Below, in pieces: positions 24,202-32,211 of a DNA stretch of 64,000 bases (position 1 is its first letter; every line of letters starts with the position of its first letter). The notes beneath the pieces were generated by a model, which was not told where the DNA came from, ran no database searches, and saw nothing but the letters and a program-made list of their open reading frames with translations. Made by a program: the position numbers and the translations under genes. Source of the stretch: Dysgonomonas sp. 25 (GTDB taxonomy: Bacteria; Bacteroidota; Bacteroidia; Bacteroidales; Dysgonomonadaceae); NCBI RefSeq assembly GCF_010501075.1, contig NZ_QVMN01000003.1, positions 262,292 to 326,291 on the forward strand, written 5' to 3'.

Positions 24202-25464
24202 TTATGCGACTTTCTTAGCCTTTTTCATTATTATTTCACTCCCTCCAGTCTTAGCTCCCCCTATTTCTTCCTGTCTTTCCTCCTTCGGACTAAATATCGC
24301 ATCCAAAACTTGATTATTCAGTTCATCAATAGGGCTAAAGTCCACATCAATATATATTCGACTTGTTCTATGCGCCGAAGCATGATTCAGACAAAAGCCT
24401 ATTAATTCATCAGAAGCCTTACATTTTCTATGTGCTACTGTTGCCCATGTATGACGTAATGTGTAGGTAGTCATTTTTTCAATATTCGCAATCTCGCAAA
24501 GTCTCTTTAGTCCTTTGTTTATTGCTTTCACAAAATCTTGTTCATCAGAATATCTTTCCTTGAAATCGAATAAGTAATCACTTTCCTCTTTTCCCTTATA
24601 TTTCTCAAATAAATCAATTATTTCGGGTTTTATACTTATTTCATAATAAGCCTTATCCTCTCTGGTAGAAGTTGTTTTGTGCCGGAAATAACAAAGTTTT
24701 CCCTCTTTTAAGTGCATCTTTTCCATGTAATATAAATCCACAGCATTTATTCCAACTAAATATATCATAATTTTAGCTACATCTTTTGCAAATACAGACC
24801 TTTTCGTGTCAGGAGTAGTTGAAAATAATACCCTTAATTTATCGACATCTACTGACCTTTTTGGAGGAATATCGGCTTTCGGTATCTTTATACCATGAAA
24901 AGGTCGGTTTGAGAATCGAATCCTGCCGCTATCGTAATCATTATATTCTTCATCCCCTGCCATAAACATTGATTTTATGTTTGTAGGATATTTCTGTTTA
25001 GCCCTTGCGCTGTCCTTTAAGGATTCAATCCATTTTTTTATTTTTGCGGAAGTTAAATCTTGAAAAGCAATATCCTCACCAAAAAATTTTCTAAACGATG
25101 TTAAGGCATCTCTATACCCATCCGCAGTCCTTTCCCTTCCCTGATTTCTCAGACCTTGTATAAATCCTTCACAGAAAGTTGTAAAAGAGATGGTTTCTTT
25201 TTCCAACGTTATAAATTCCACGACTTCTTTCACTGTCCATCTTTCAATTTCTTTGGCATTTAGTTTATCCAAATACCCTTTAATTTTTATACCACATTGA
25301 GCTAATACCATTTGGTCGATAATTTCCCCATTTTTGTAACTACGGTCATGTACATACATATCCGTTCTTATAAATGCTATCTTTCGGTTATGAGTCACAC
25401 GAATATACACAGGGTAAGTTCCATCACTACGCTTTGTTTTCACATCAGCTTTAAAAGTTGCCAT
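24202..25464 (-). CDS. tRNA-proximal tyrosine integrase of the element
   Basis: A 420-aa integrase in the three-domain layout of Bacteroidetes elements: arm-binding domain (residues 1-85, MATFKADVKTKRSDGTYPVY), SAM-like core-binding domain (95-175) and catalytic domain. Lys263, Arg337 (TLRHTW), His361 and Tyr371 are present. The usual first Arg (GxRxxD) is replaced: the site reads GINAVDL at 238-244. IntDOT-type integrases are known to lack that Arg too. It points away from the tRNA-Val, with GTAAAC repeats between, as for an enzyme that inserts at the tRNA 3' end. The C-terminal tail after 390 is Lys/Gly-rich. Confidence 0.88.
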   Translation of the reverse strand: MATFKADVKTKRSDGTYPVYIRVTHNRKIAFIRTDMYVHDRSYKNGEIIDQMVLAQCGIKIKGYLDKLNAKEIERWTVKEVVEFITLEKETISFTTFCEGFIQGLRNQGRERTADGYRDALTSFRKFFGEDIAFQDLTSAKIKKWIESLKDSARAKQKYPTNIKSMFMAGDEEYNDYDSGRIRFSNRPFHGIKIPKADIPPKRSVDVDKLRVLFSTTPDTKRSVFAKDVAKIMIYLVGINAVDLYYMEKMHLKEGKLCYFRHKTTSTREDKAYYEISIKPEIIDLFEKYKGKEESDYLFDFKERYSDEQDFVKAINKGLKRLCEIANIEKMTTYTLRHTWATVAHRKCKASDELIGFCLNHASAHRTSRIYIDVDFSPIDELNNQVLDAIFSPKEERQEEIGGAKTGGSEIIMKKAKKVA

Positions 25465-25501
25465 AATTTTTAGAATTAAATTTTACAATAAATAATTATT
25501 T

Positions 25502-25640
25502 GTAAACTTCTAAATCGACTGTAAACTATTAGTTATTCCAGAACTTTATTGGTAAACTATTGGTAAACATTTCTGCTCAACCCACCTTAGAATAGCTTAG
25601 AATAGGGTGTGCATCATGTGTCAACAGATAGGGTGTAAAC
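25502..25640. repeat. GTAAAC arm-type repeats next to the integrase
   Basis: GTAAAC occurs at 25502, 25521, 25552, 25563 and 25635, several as TTGGTAAAC or CTGTAAAC. A direct repeat CTTAGAATAG lies between (about 25586-25605). Position between integrase and tRNA fits integrase arm or accessory-factor sites. Confidence 0.5.
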
Positions 25641-25647
25641 ACAAAAA

Positions 25648-25675
25648 AAGTGATTACTTATTATTGTAATCACTT
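25648..25675 (-). terminator. Terminator behind tRNA-Val
   Basis: AAGTGATTAC and GTAATCACTT form a perfect 10-bp stem with an 8-base loop. On the minus strand it follows the tRNA and is trailed by a T-run (the A-run before the stem on the plus strand). Confidence 0.7.
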
Positions 25676-25694
25676 AACTATCATTGTTTTATCT

Positions 25695-25772
25695 TGGTGG
25701 GCGTTGACGGATTCGAACCGCCGACCCTCTGCTTGTAAGGCAGATGCTCTGAACCAGCTGAGCTAAACGCCC
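25695..25772 (-). tRNA. tRNA-Val(UAC), insertion target of the element
   Basis: Read on the minus strand it begins GGGCGTTTAGCTCAGC and ends TTCGAATC..CGCCCACCA. The anticodon stem TCTGC/GCAGA closes a CTTACAA loop with anticodon TAC. The acceptor stem is GGGCGTT/AACGCCC and CCA is encoded (25695-25697). The element lies on its 3' side, the usual place for integration. I see no second copy of its 3' end in the window. Confidence 0.95.
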
Positions 25773-25981
25773 TTGTTTTTGAATTGTTGCATTTTCTCTC
25801 AAATGCGTGGCAAAGGTAAGCGAATTTTTTATATACGCAAAAGATTCCGATAAAAATTTCAAAAAAATATTTTGTCGATATATACCATGCCTAATTTAAT
25901 ATCTTAATTTTTATCAATTTGCAGATATATATTGCAAAGAATTAACTAATTTCGCAACTTTGGAATATTATATATTATAAC

Positions 25982-26416
25982 ATGAAAATCAAAATTATCA
26001 ATCATTCACGACATAATTTGCCGGAATACGCTACCCCATATTCGGCAGGAATGGATTTAAGAGCGAATATAGATACACCTATTGTGCTGAAACCCCTCGA
26101 GCGGGCAATGGTGCCGACAGGTTTATTCATCGAATTGCCGCAGGGATACGAAGCGCAAATACGCCCTCGTAGCGGATTGGCTGCCAAGCATGGACTAACT
26201 GTACTTAATTCTCCGGGAACGATTGATGCGGATTACAGAGGCGAGATTCGGGTGATTCTCGTCAACTTATCTAATGATGAATTTGTTATTAACGACGGCG
26301 AACGTATTTGTCAGATGGTAATAGCAGAACATGCCCAGGTAGAATGGGAGCAGGTTGACGAATTGAATGAAACCGAGCGCGGAGCCGGAGGTTTCGGGCA
26401 TACAGGAAAACAATAA
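25982..26416 (+). CDS. dut: dUTP diphosphatase
   Basis: A 144-aa trimeric-type dUTPase that hydrolyses dUTP to dUMP and pyrophosphate, keeping uracil out of DNA and feeding dTMP synthesis. Motifs in order: AGMDLRANI (motif 1), [12 protein letters not shown] (motif 2), [20 protein letters not shown] (motif 3, catalytic Asp), GERICQMVI (motif 4) and [11 protein letters not shown] (motif 5, P-loop-like). Length is normal for the family. It is the first gene of a compact operon with a TPR lipoprotein 26 bases later, an order that I recall as common in Bacteroidales. Confidence 0.97.
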   Translation: MKIKIINHSRHNLPEYATPYSAGMDLRANIDTPIVLKPLERAMVPTGLFIELPQGYEAQIRPRSGLAAKHGLTVLNSPGTIDADYRGEIRVILVNLSNDEFVINDGERICQMVIAEHAQVEWEQVDELNETERGAGGFGHTGKQ

Positions 26417-26442
26417 ATTTATTGTTCATATAACAAATTGAA

Positions 26443-28206
26443 ATGTATAATTTTAGAAAAACTACATATTTATTCTGTGCTATAATTGTTTTTCTCACAA
26501 TCTCTTGTGAGGTGCTTAATGCGCAGGAAAACTGTACACAAACAAAAGAAAAGCGCAAATTCGACTATTACTTCTATGAAGCGATGAATGCCAAAGCTCA
26601 AGGCAACTACGAAGCTTCATTCGACTTACTGAACCATTGCTTGTCTATCGACTCTACCAATGCCAACGTATTTTACGAATTAGGGAGTTATTATAATACG
26701 CTCAAGAAGAAAAATATGGCTATGGATTGCTTTCGCAAATCCACAGAACTCGATAAGGATAATTTCTATTATGCGATGACATATGCCACCTATTGCCTCG
26801 AGTTTAAGCAATATGATGAAGCGGTTGAAATATATGAAGAACTGACACTCAAATATCCCGAAAATTCCGAGTTGTACCTTTATCTTGCGCAGACATACCG
26901 CCAGCAAGGAAACCTCAATCGGGCGGTGGAGACATTAGACCGTTTGGAGAAAGTAATGGGGTTGAACGAAAAGGTAAGCCTGCAAAAATATTCGCTCTAT
27001 TCTGCTATAGGGAAAGAGGAGAAAGGATTTGCCGAGATACAGAAGTTTATAGACAAATACCCGCACGAAATCAAGTATTATATTCTTATGGGTAATTTGT
27101 ATCTTCAGGCAGGAAAGAATAAAGAAGCCCTTCAGACCTATGAAAAAGCGAAGATGCTCGATCCGCAAGATCCGTATTTAATATCTTCGATGGCTGAATA
27201 CTACCAGAAAACAAATAATGGTGCGGCTGCTGAAAATGAATTGTATGCAGCGCTTATCAGCCCCAAAATGGATGTGGAAACTAAACTCTCTATTCTGACA
27301 CAGTATATAGGAACACTTTATCAGACAAAAAAGAATACAGAAGCAGCGAATGCCCTGTTCGATACATTGATGGTACAACATCCGCAAGAACCACAGCTGA
27401 ACCTGATGTATGGTAATTTGCTGATGTTGCAGCAAAAAAAGGATGAAGCCCGTTTTCAATTCCAGCTCTTTGCCGATGCCAACCCGACTAACCCTACAGG
27501 GTGGGAGCAGATGTTGAGTACAACCTTCCCGGATAGCCTCAAGCTTTCGAAAGAGATATGCGAAAAAGCAATCTCATATATTCCTGACCAGCCGGTATTT
27601 TATTTCTATTTAGGAATTACGGAATATATGGAGCAGGAATATACTACCGCTCTGGAAACCTTGAAAAAAGGTATTTCCTATGTCGATGACGAACAGCCGG
27701 GATTATTATCTAACTTTTACGGGCAGATAGGCGACCTTTATTACCGTTTAGAGAAGAATGACAGTGCATTTATCTCTTACGATAAAGCTCTCCGTTACGA
27801 TCCCAATAATCTGGGAGTGTTGAATAATTACAGTTATTATCTTTCCCTCGAAAAACAAGACTTGGATAAGGCGGAACAGATGAGTAGCCTGACGGTGAAA
27901 GCCGAACCATTGAACTCTACTTATCTCGATACATACGGGTGGGTTCTTTTCCAGCAAGGCGCTTACGTTATGGCTAAGATATACATCGAAAATGCCGTTA
28001 AATACAGCCAGGAGAATGGCGGGAAAGTAAGCTCTGAGGTGTGGGAACATTATGGGGATGTGCTGTACCTGACGGGTGAGGAAGAAAAGGCTCTCGAGTC
28101 ATGGGTAAAGGCGAAAGAAGCAGAATCGACAGAAGATCCTGCCGAGCATCGCAAATCGCCTACATTAGATAAAAAAATAGAGACTAAAACGTATATTGCT
28201 CAATGA
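26443..28206 (+). CDS. TPR repeat lipoprotein
   Basis: A 587-aa exported protein (signal with LTISCE, possible lipidation at Cys22) made almost wholly of TPR repeats from residue 40 to 570, for example AGKNKEALQTYEKAKMLDPQ and RLEKNDSAFISYDKALRYDP. It probably scaffolds an envelope complex in the periplasm. It ends in an ATGATG junction overlapping the DUF4292 gene by 4 bases, so the two are tightly coupled. No enzyme motif is visible. Confidence 0.8.
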   Translation: MYNFRKTTYLFCAIIVFLTISCEVLNAQENCTQTKEKRKFDYYFYEAMNAKAQGNYEASFDLLNHCLSIDSTNANVFYELGSYYNTLKKKNMAMDCFRKSTELDKDNFYYAMTYATYCLEFKQYDEAVEIYEELTLKYPENSELYLYLAQTYRQQGNLNRAVETLDRLEKVMGLNEKVSLQKYSLYSAIGKEEKGFAEIQKFIDKYPHEIKYYILMGNLYLQAGKNKEALQTYEKAKMLDPQDPYLISSMAEYYQKTNNGAAAENELYAALISPKMDVETKLSILTQYIGTLYQTKKNTEAANALFDTLMVQHPQEPQLNLMYGNLLMLQQKKDEARFQFQLFADANPTNPTGWEQMLSTTFPDSLKLSKEICEKAISYIPDQPVFYFYLGITEYMEQEYTTALETLKKGISYVDDEQPGLLSNFYGQIGDLYYRLEKNDSAFISYDKALRYDPNNLGVLNNYSYYLSLEKQDLDKAEQMSSLTVKAEPLNSTYLDTYGWVLFQQGAYVMAKIYIENAVKYSQENGGKVSSEVWEHYGDVLYLTGEEEKALESWVKAKEAESTEDPAEHRKSPTLDKKIETKTYIAQ

Positions 28207-29054
28207 TGAAAAATATTGAAAGCAAATTATTATTAGCCATTTTGCTATTGATTCTTACAACCTCGCTGATAGGCTGTAAATCGAAAAAAAGGACTATCGA
28301 TGGAAGCGTAACCAAAGAATGGGAGTTTAATAATGCTCTGAATGATGTGCTGCAAAACGAATTGCAATACACAACTCTGTCGGCAAAAGGTGGTTTCGAA
28401 TTGAGAGCCGGAGGACAATCGGGGAAGAAGGTGACTGCTGTATACAAAATTATCAAGGACAGCATCATGCAGATATCTATTCGTGTGCCTTTGTTGGGTG
28501 AGGTTGTCTGCATAAACCTGACGCCGGACTCGGCTGTCATTATCGATCGGCTGAAAGGAAGGTATGCTTCGGAAATGTATAGTAAGTCGGATTTTATGAA
28601 ATCTATCGATTTCAATTATTATAACCTCCAATCCTTGTTGACTAACAAGCTGTTTGTTCCGGGGAAACAAACGATACAGCCTGCCGATTATTCCCGTTTC
28701 AAGTTGTCGAAGGTTACGGATGTTCTGATGTTGCAGACTTCGGGTGAGCCGGATATTGCCTATAATTTCGCGGTGGATGGTACGGAGAAAATCGTTTCGG
28801 TATTGATTGCGAAGAAAGATCTGGACTCTACGCTGCAATTTACATACAGCGATTTTATAAAAGATTCGGAGCAAGTATATCCTACTGTAATAGAAGGTGC
28901 ACTGTCGACGGAGAAGTATAAATTAGGTTTTGCGGTCACCTATCCTTCGCTCGAAATAGATAAAAAGAATATGAGAGTGGATACGAATATCCCGCGTAAA
29001 TATACTAAAGTAAGTATTCAGGAATTGCTTGAACCGTATTTCAATACGAAATGA
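28203..29054 (+). CDS. DUF4292 lipoprotein
   Basis: A 283-aa lipoprotein: signal peptide with lipobox LIGC, then a beta-rich domain of the DUF4292 family, resembling LolB/LolA-like half-barrels (STLSAKGGFELRAGG-type strands; SVLIAKKDLDSTLQFTYSDF). By fold it may bind a lipid or lipoprotein; the function is not known. It overlaps both neighbours by 4 bases, upstream with the TPR lipoprotein and downstream with the EnvC-like gene, so the three are one unit. Confidence 0.75.
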   Translation: MMKNIESKLLLAILLLILTTSLIGCKSKKRTIDGSVTKEWEFNNALNDVLQNELQYTTLSAKGGFELRAGGQSGKKVTAVYKIIKDSIMQISIRVPLLGEVVCINLTPDSAVIIDRLKGRYASEMYSKSDFMKSIDFNYYNLQSLLTNKLFVPGKQTIQPADYSRFKLSKVTDVLMLQTSGEPDIAYNFAVDGTEKIVSVLIAKKDLDSTLQFTYSDFIKDSEQVYPTVIEGALSTEKYKLGFAVTYPSLEIDKKNMRVDTNIPRKYTKVSIQELLEPYFNTK

Positions 29055-30289
29055 AAAAACTGATTCTTCTTTTTGTCCTTAGCCTGATTGTTATTTCATC
29101 CTTTGCCCAGAACGATAAAAAAATCAAAGAACTGGAACAGCAAAGGAAGCAGATGCTGCTTGAAATATCTAATACGGACAAAATGCTCCGCGACATGAAG
29201 AAGAATACAAATACGATACTCAGCCGTATCAAATTGATTAATGCCCAGATAGATTCGCGCAAGAAGGTGGTCGGCTTGCTTGGCGAAGAGGTGACGGCTA
29301 TCGATGTTCAACAAAAGGGGATAGAGCAGGAAATCGGGCAGTTGGAAGTCGAGTTGAAAGAAAAGCGGGAGAGCTATGCCAAGGCGGTAGATGCAGTGAT
29401 GCGCAACCGTAAGAGCGAAAATAAACTGCTGTTTGTGCTTTCCGGTCGATCGTTGACCGAGACATACAGGCGCTTGCGTTATTTACGCGATTACTCCGAA
29501 TACAGAAGCAATCAGGCGGCCGAAATACTGGAAAAACAGGCGGTACTGAAAGCTAAAAAAGATACCCTGATACAGACGAAAGCCGAAAAGACTGCCTTGC
29601 TGAAACAACGCGAAATAGAGCAGGAAAACCTGAAAAAAGAAGAGGCTACCCAACAGTCGAGTGTAAAAGAGGCGCAGAAAAAGCAAAAAGATCTACAAAA
29701 GATACTCAACCAGAAAAAGCAACAAGCAAAGAAATTGAACGGTCAGATAGAAAAGCTGATAGCCGAAGATATTGCCCGACAGGAAAAGAAGGCGAAAGAG
29801 GAGGCAAGCAAAGGGACAGGTAAAACAACAACTTCGGGCGGTAAGACTATGACAAACGAAGACGTCAAATTATCCGGCTCATTCGCTGCGAACAAAGGAA
29901 AATTGCCAATGCCGGTGACAGGCCAATATACCATCACTACCCGCTTTGGTAAGCAAAAGAATCAACAGTGGAAGGCAGTGGAAACCACCAGTAACGGTAT
30001 CGACATACAGGCCAAAGCCGGAGCGGATGCCCGTGCCGTATTCGACGGCGAAGTGACGTTGGTAGCGGCATTCCCGGGATACAATAATTATGTTATTGTC
30101 CGCCACGGTGATTACTATACATTCTATGCCAACATTCATACGCTGAAAGTAAAAAAAGGTGATAAAGTGAAAACCAACCAATCGTTGGGGCAACTATTCA
30201 CCGATCCTGATACGGGAGCCTCCGAGCTTCATTTTCAACTCTGGAAAGGTACGACCAAACAGAATCCCGAGCCATGGCTACGCCGATAA
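29051..30289 (+). CDS. EnvC-like murein hydrolase activator (degenerate LytM)
   Basis: A 412-aa periplasmic protein: signal peptide (residues 1-19), long coiled coil at 21-245, a Lys/Gly/Thr linker and a C-terminal LytM/M23 domain from about 285. The zinc ligands are degenerate: the HxxxD site reads SNGID and the HxH site reads YANIH, though the final LHFQL His remains. That is the EnvC pattern, a non-catalytic activator of amidases that split the septum. Overlaps of 4 bases upstream and 16 downstream show co-translation. No amidase partner lies in the operon. Confidence 0.85.
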   Translation: MKKLILLFVLSLIVISSFAQNDKKIKELEQQRKQMLLEISNTDKMLRDMKKNTNTILSRIKLINAQIDSRKKVVGLLGEEVTAIDVQQKGIEQEIGQLEVELKEKRESYAKAVDAVMRNRKSENKLLFVLSGRSLTETYRRLRYLRDYSEYRSNQAAEILEKQAVLKAKKDTLIQTKAEKTALLKQREIEQENLKKEEATQQSSVKEAQKKQKDLQKILNQKKQQAKKLNGQIEKLIAEDIARQEKKAKEEASKGTGKTTTSGGKTMTNEDVKLSGSFAANKGKLPMPVTGQYTITTRFGKQKNQQWKAVETTSNGIDIQAKAGADARAVFDGEVTLVAAFPGYNNYVIVRHGDYYTFYANIHTLKVKKGDKVKTNQSLGQLFTDPDTGASELHFQLWKGTTKQNPEPWLRR

Positions 30290-31191
30290 AAGAAGAAGCT
30301 GAATACAGGGAACGCATGATAGAGCTTCCCCGTATAATCGATCGTCGCGGCAACCTGTCGGTGATCGAGGCGCAGAAGCATATTCCATTCGGCATATCCC
30401 GCGTATACTGGATCTATGACGTTCCCGGTGGGCAGAAGCGGGGAAGTCATGCCTTTCGCTCCCAACACGAGATAATTATAGCCCTTTCGGGGAGCTTCGA
30501 CGTCACCCTCGACGATGGCAAATCCCGTCGGAAATATACACTCAACAGAGCCTATCAGGGATTATATGTGCCGAATATGACATGGCGCACACTGGATAAC
30601 TTTTCTACCAATTCGGTTTGCTTGGTGCTTTCGTCCGGGGATTATGACGAAGCCGATTATATCCGAAGCTATAAAAGATTTAAAGATGAAGTTCGTGGTA
30701 GTCAGCCTGCTGTCTTGTCGCTAACTACGGCTGGAGAAGCAGAAGGCTTTTTGCCCGAACCGGAATATAATACGGTATATGATTGTTCGTTGATCGAATT
30801 TCCTGTGATTAAAAACCGTGCAGGGAATATCACTCCCGTACATGGAGCCGAGAATATCCCTTTTGATATAAAACGTGTCTTTTTTATATACGATATTCCT
30901 TGTGCCTCTCAACGGGGGATGCATGCACACAAACATTGCCACGAAATACTGATTGCCACGAGTGGGAGTTTCGATGTAGAGTTGGATGACGGAACAAATA
31001 AAAAGACAATAACCCTCAATCGTCCGATGTCGGGATTGCATATCCCGCCGGGACTGTGGGCTACCGAAAAGAATTACTCATCGGGCGCCGTTTGTTTAGC
31101 CTTGACCTCGGAGCATTACGATAGCGAAGACTATATCAATACCTATATCGAATTCAAAAAATACCGGCAGGATGAGAATCGAGCTATATAA
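30274..31191 (+). CDS. Tandem FdtA/WxcM-type sugar 3,4-ketoisomerase
   Basis: A 305-aa protein with two cupin domains of the FdtA/WxcM C-terminal family (residues about 15-135 and 170-295), each with RGNL/AGNI..ENIPF, Y/F..YD(V/I)P and H.........GSFDV.LDDG. The second copy keeps HAH (217-219); the first reads HAF (59-61), so one domain may be inactive or altered. The family converts dTDP-4-keto-6-deoxyglucose to its 3-keto isomer for amino-sugar glycans. The ATG overlaps envC by 16 bases; a start at 30316 (MIELPRIID) is also possible. The next gene is an acyltransferase-like partner. Confidence 0.82.
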   Translation: MATPIKEEAEYRERMIELPRIIDRRGNLSVIEAQKHIPFGISRVYWIYDVPGGQKRGSHAFRSQHEIIIALSGSFDVTLDDGKSRRKYTLNRAYQGLYVPNMTWRTLDNFSTNSVCLVLSSGDYDEADYIRSYKRFKDEVRGSQPAVLSLTTAGEAEGFLPEPEYNTVYDCSLIEFPVIKNRAGNITPVHGAENIPFDIKRVFFIYDIPCASQRGMHAHKHCHEILIATSGSFDVELDDGTNKKTITLNRPMSGLHIPPGLWATEKNYSSGAVCLALTSEHYDSEDYINTYIEFKKYRQDENRAI

Positions 31192-32116
31192 AGAAACGGA
31201 TAAAGCGCTTTGGGATGATTTCGTCCGTCAATCGAAGAACGGGACATTCCTTTTCTACCGCGATTTTATCGAATATCATGGGGCGAGGTTCAACGACTAC
31301 TCATTGATGTTTTTCGACAAAAAGGAGCTTGTCGCCCTGATGCCCGGACATATCTCGGACAAAACTTATTATAGTCACCAAGGGCTGACCTACGGGGGGC
31401 TTGTGATGGGCAAAAGCGCTACAATGGTGAAGGTGTTGGAGATTTTCGACCATCTTTGTGTTACATTCCGCCAACAGGGGCTGGAAAGCATTATATACAA
31501 GGCGGTGCCTCATATCTACCATAAATCCCCTGCCGAAGAAGATTTATATGCGTTGTTCCGTTGTAGGGCTACACTCGTGGAGCGCAGCATATCTTCCGCA
31601 TTTCTGCTTTCGGATGAGGTTTCCTATTCCGAACTGCGGAGGAGGGGAGTGAACAAAGCCCTGAAAAACGGGCTTCTCTTCGAAAAATCTGCCGAAATAG
31701 CGCTGTTCTGGGAAATATTAGATGAGAATCTGACGGCCAAATATAATGTGCATCCCGTGCATAATCTGGAAGAAATTACCTATTTGATGCAAACCTTTCC
31801 GCAAAATATACACTTGTTTACAGTGAAGTCGGCTGATGGTGCACTTCTTGCGGGTTGTATGATATTCGAAACCGATACCGTAGCGCACGTGCAATATGTG
31901 GCGTCGAACGAAAAAGGCAGGGAAAATGGTGCTGTCGATTTGCTGATTAGTCGGATTTTGGAATTTTATAAAGGGAAAAAAGTTAAATATTTTGATTACG
32001 GTATATCTACTGAAAACAATGGCTCATCTTTGAATGAGAGCCTGATACAGCAGAAGGAAGGCTTTGGTCTTCGAGGAATAATATATGATAAATATGTCAT
32101 TAACCTAAAATTGTAA
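31172..32116 (+). CDS. FemAB/GNAT-type acyltransferase
   Basis: A 314-aa soluble protein of the FemAB-like GNAT superfamily: N-terminal half with FVRQSKNGTFLFYRDFIEYH, second half with GALLAGCMIFETDTVAHVQY and YVASNEKGRENGAVDLLISRI, the usual acyl-CoA or aminoacyl-tRNA binding region. It overlaps the sugar ketoisomerase gene by 20 bases, so acylation of an amino sugar made in the same pathway is a natural guess. An aminotransferase for the step between is not present here. No RBS is visible, as usual in this phylum. Confidence 0.75.
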   Translation: MRIELYKETDKALWDDFVRQSKNGTFLFYRDFIEYHGARFNDYSLMFFDKKELVALMPGHISDKTYYSHQGLTYGGLVMGKSATMVKVLEIFDHLCVTFRQQGLESIIYKAVPHIYHKSPAEEDLYALFRCRATLVERSISSAFLLSDEVSYSELRRRGVNKALKNGLLFEKSAEIALFWEILDENLTAKYNVHPVHNLEEITYLMQTFPQNIHLFTVKSADGALLAGCMIFETDTVAHVQYVASNEKGRENGAVDLLISRILEFYKGKKVKYFDYGISTENNGSSLNESLIQQKEGFGLRGIIYDKYVINLKL

Positions 32117-32129
32117 AAGAAAAATCGGT

Positions 32130-32137
32130 ATATTTGC
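32130..32137 (+). promoter_or_regulatory. -7 element upstream of the first large lipoprotein
   Basis: TATATTTG, an exact TAnnTTTG box followed by CA, 75 bases before the ATG at 32212. A TTG lies about 15-16 bp upstream, closer than usual. Confidence 0.45.
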
Positions 32138-32211
32138 AAAAATTTTGTGCACAAGGGCAATTTACTTTATTACAATAGAAGTAATTTATAAGTATCACAG
32201 CTTTGATTATT

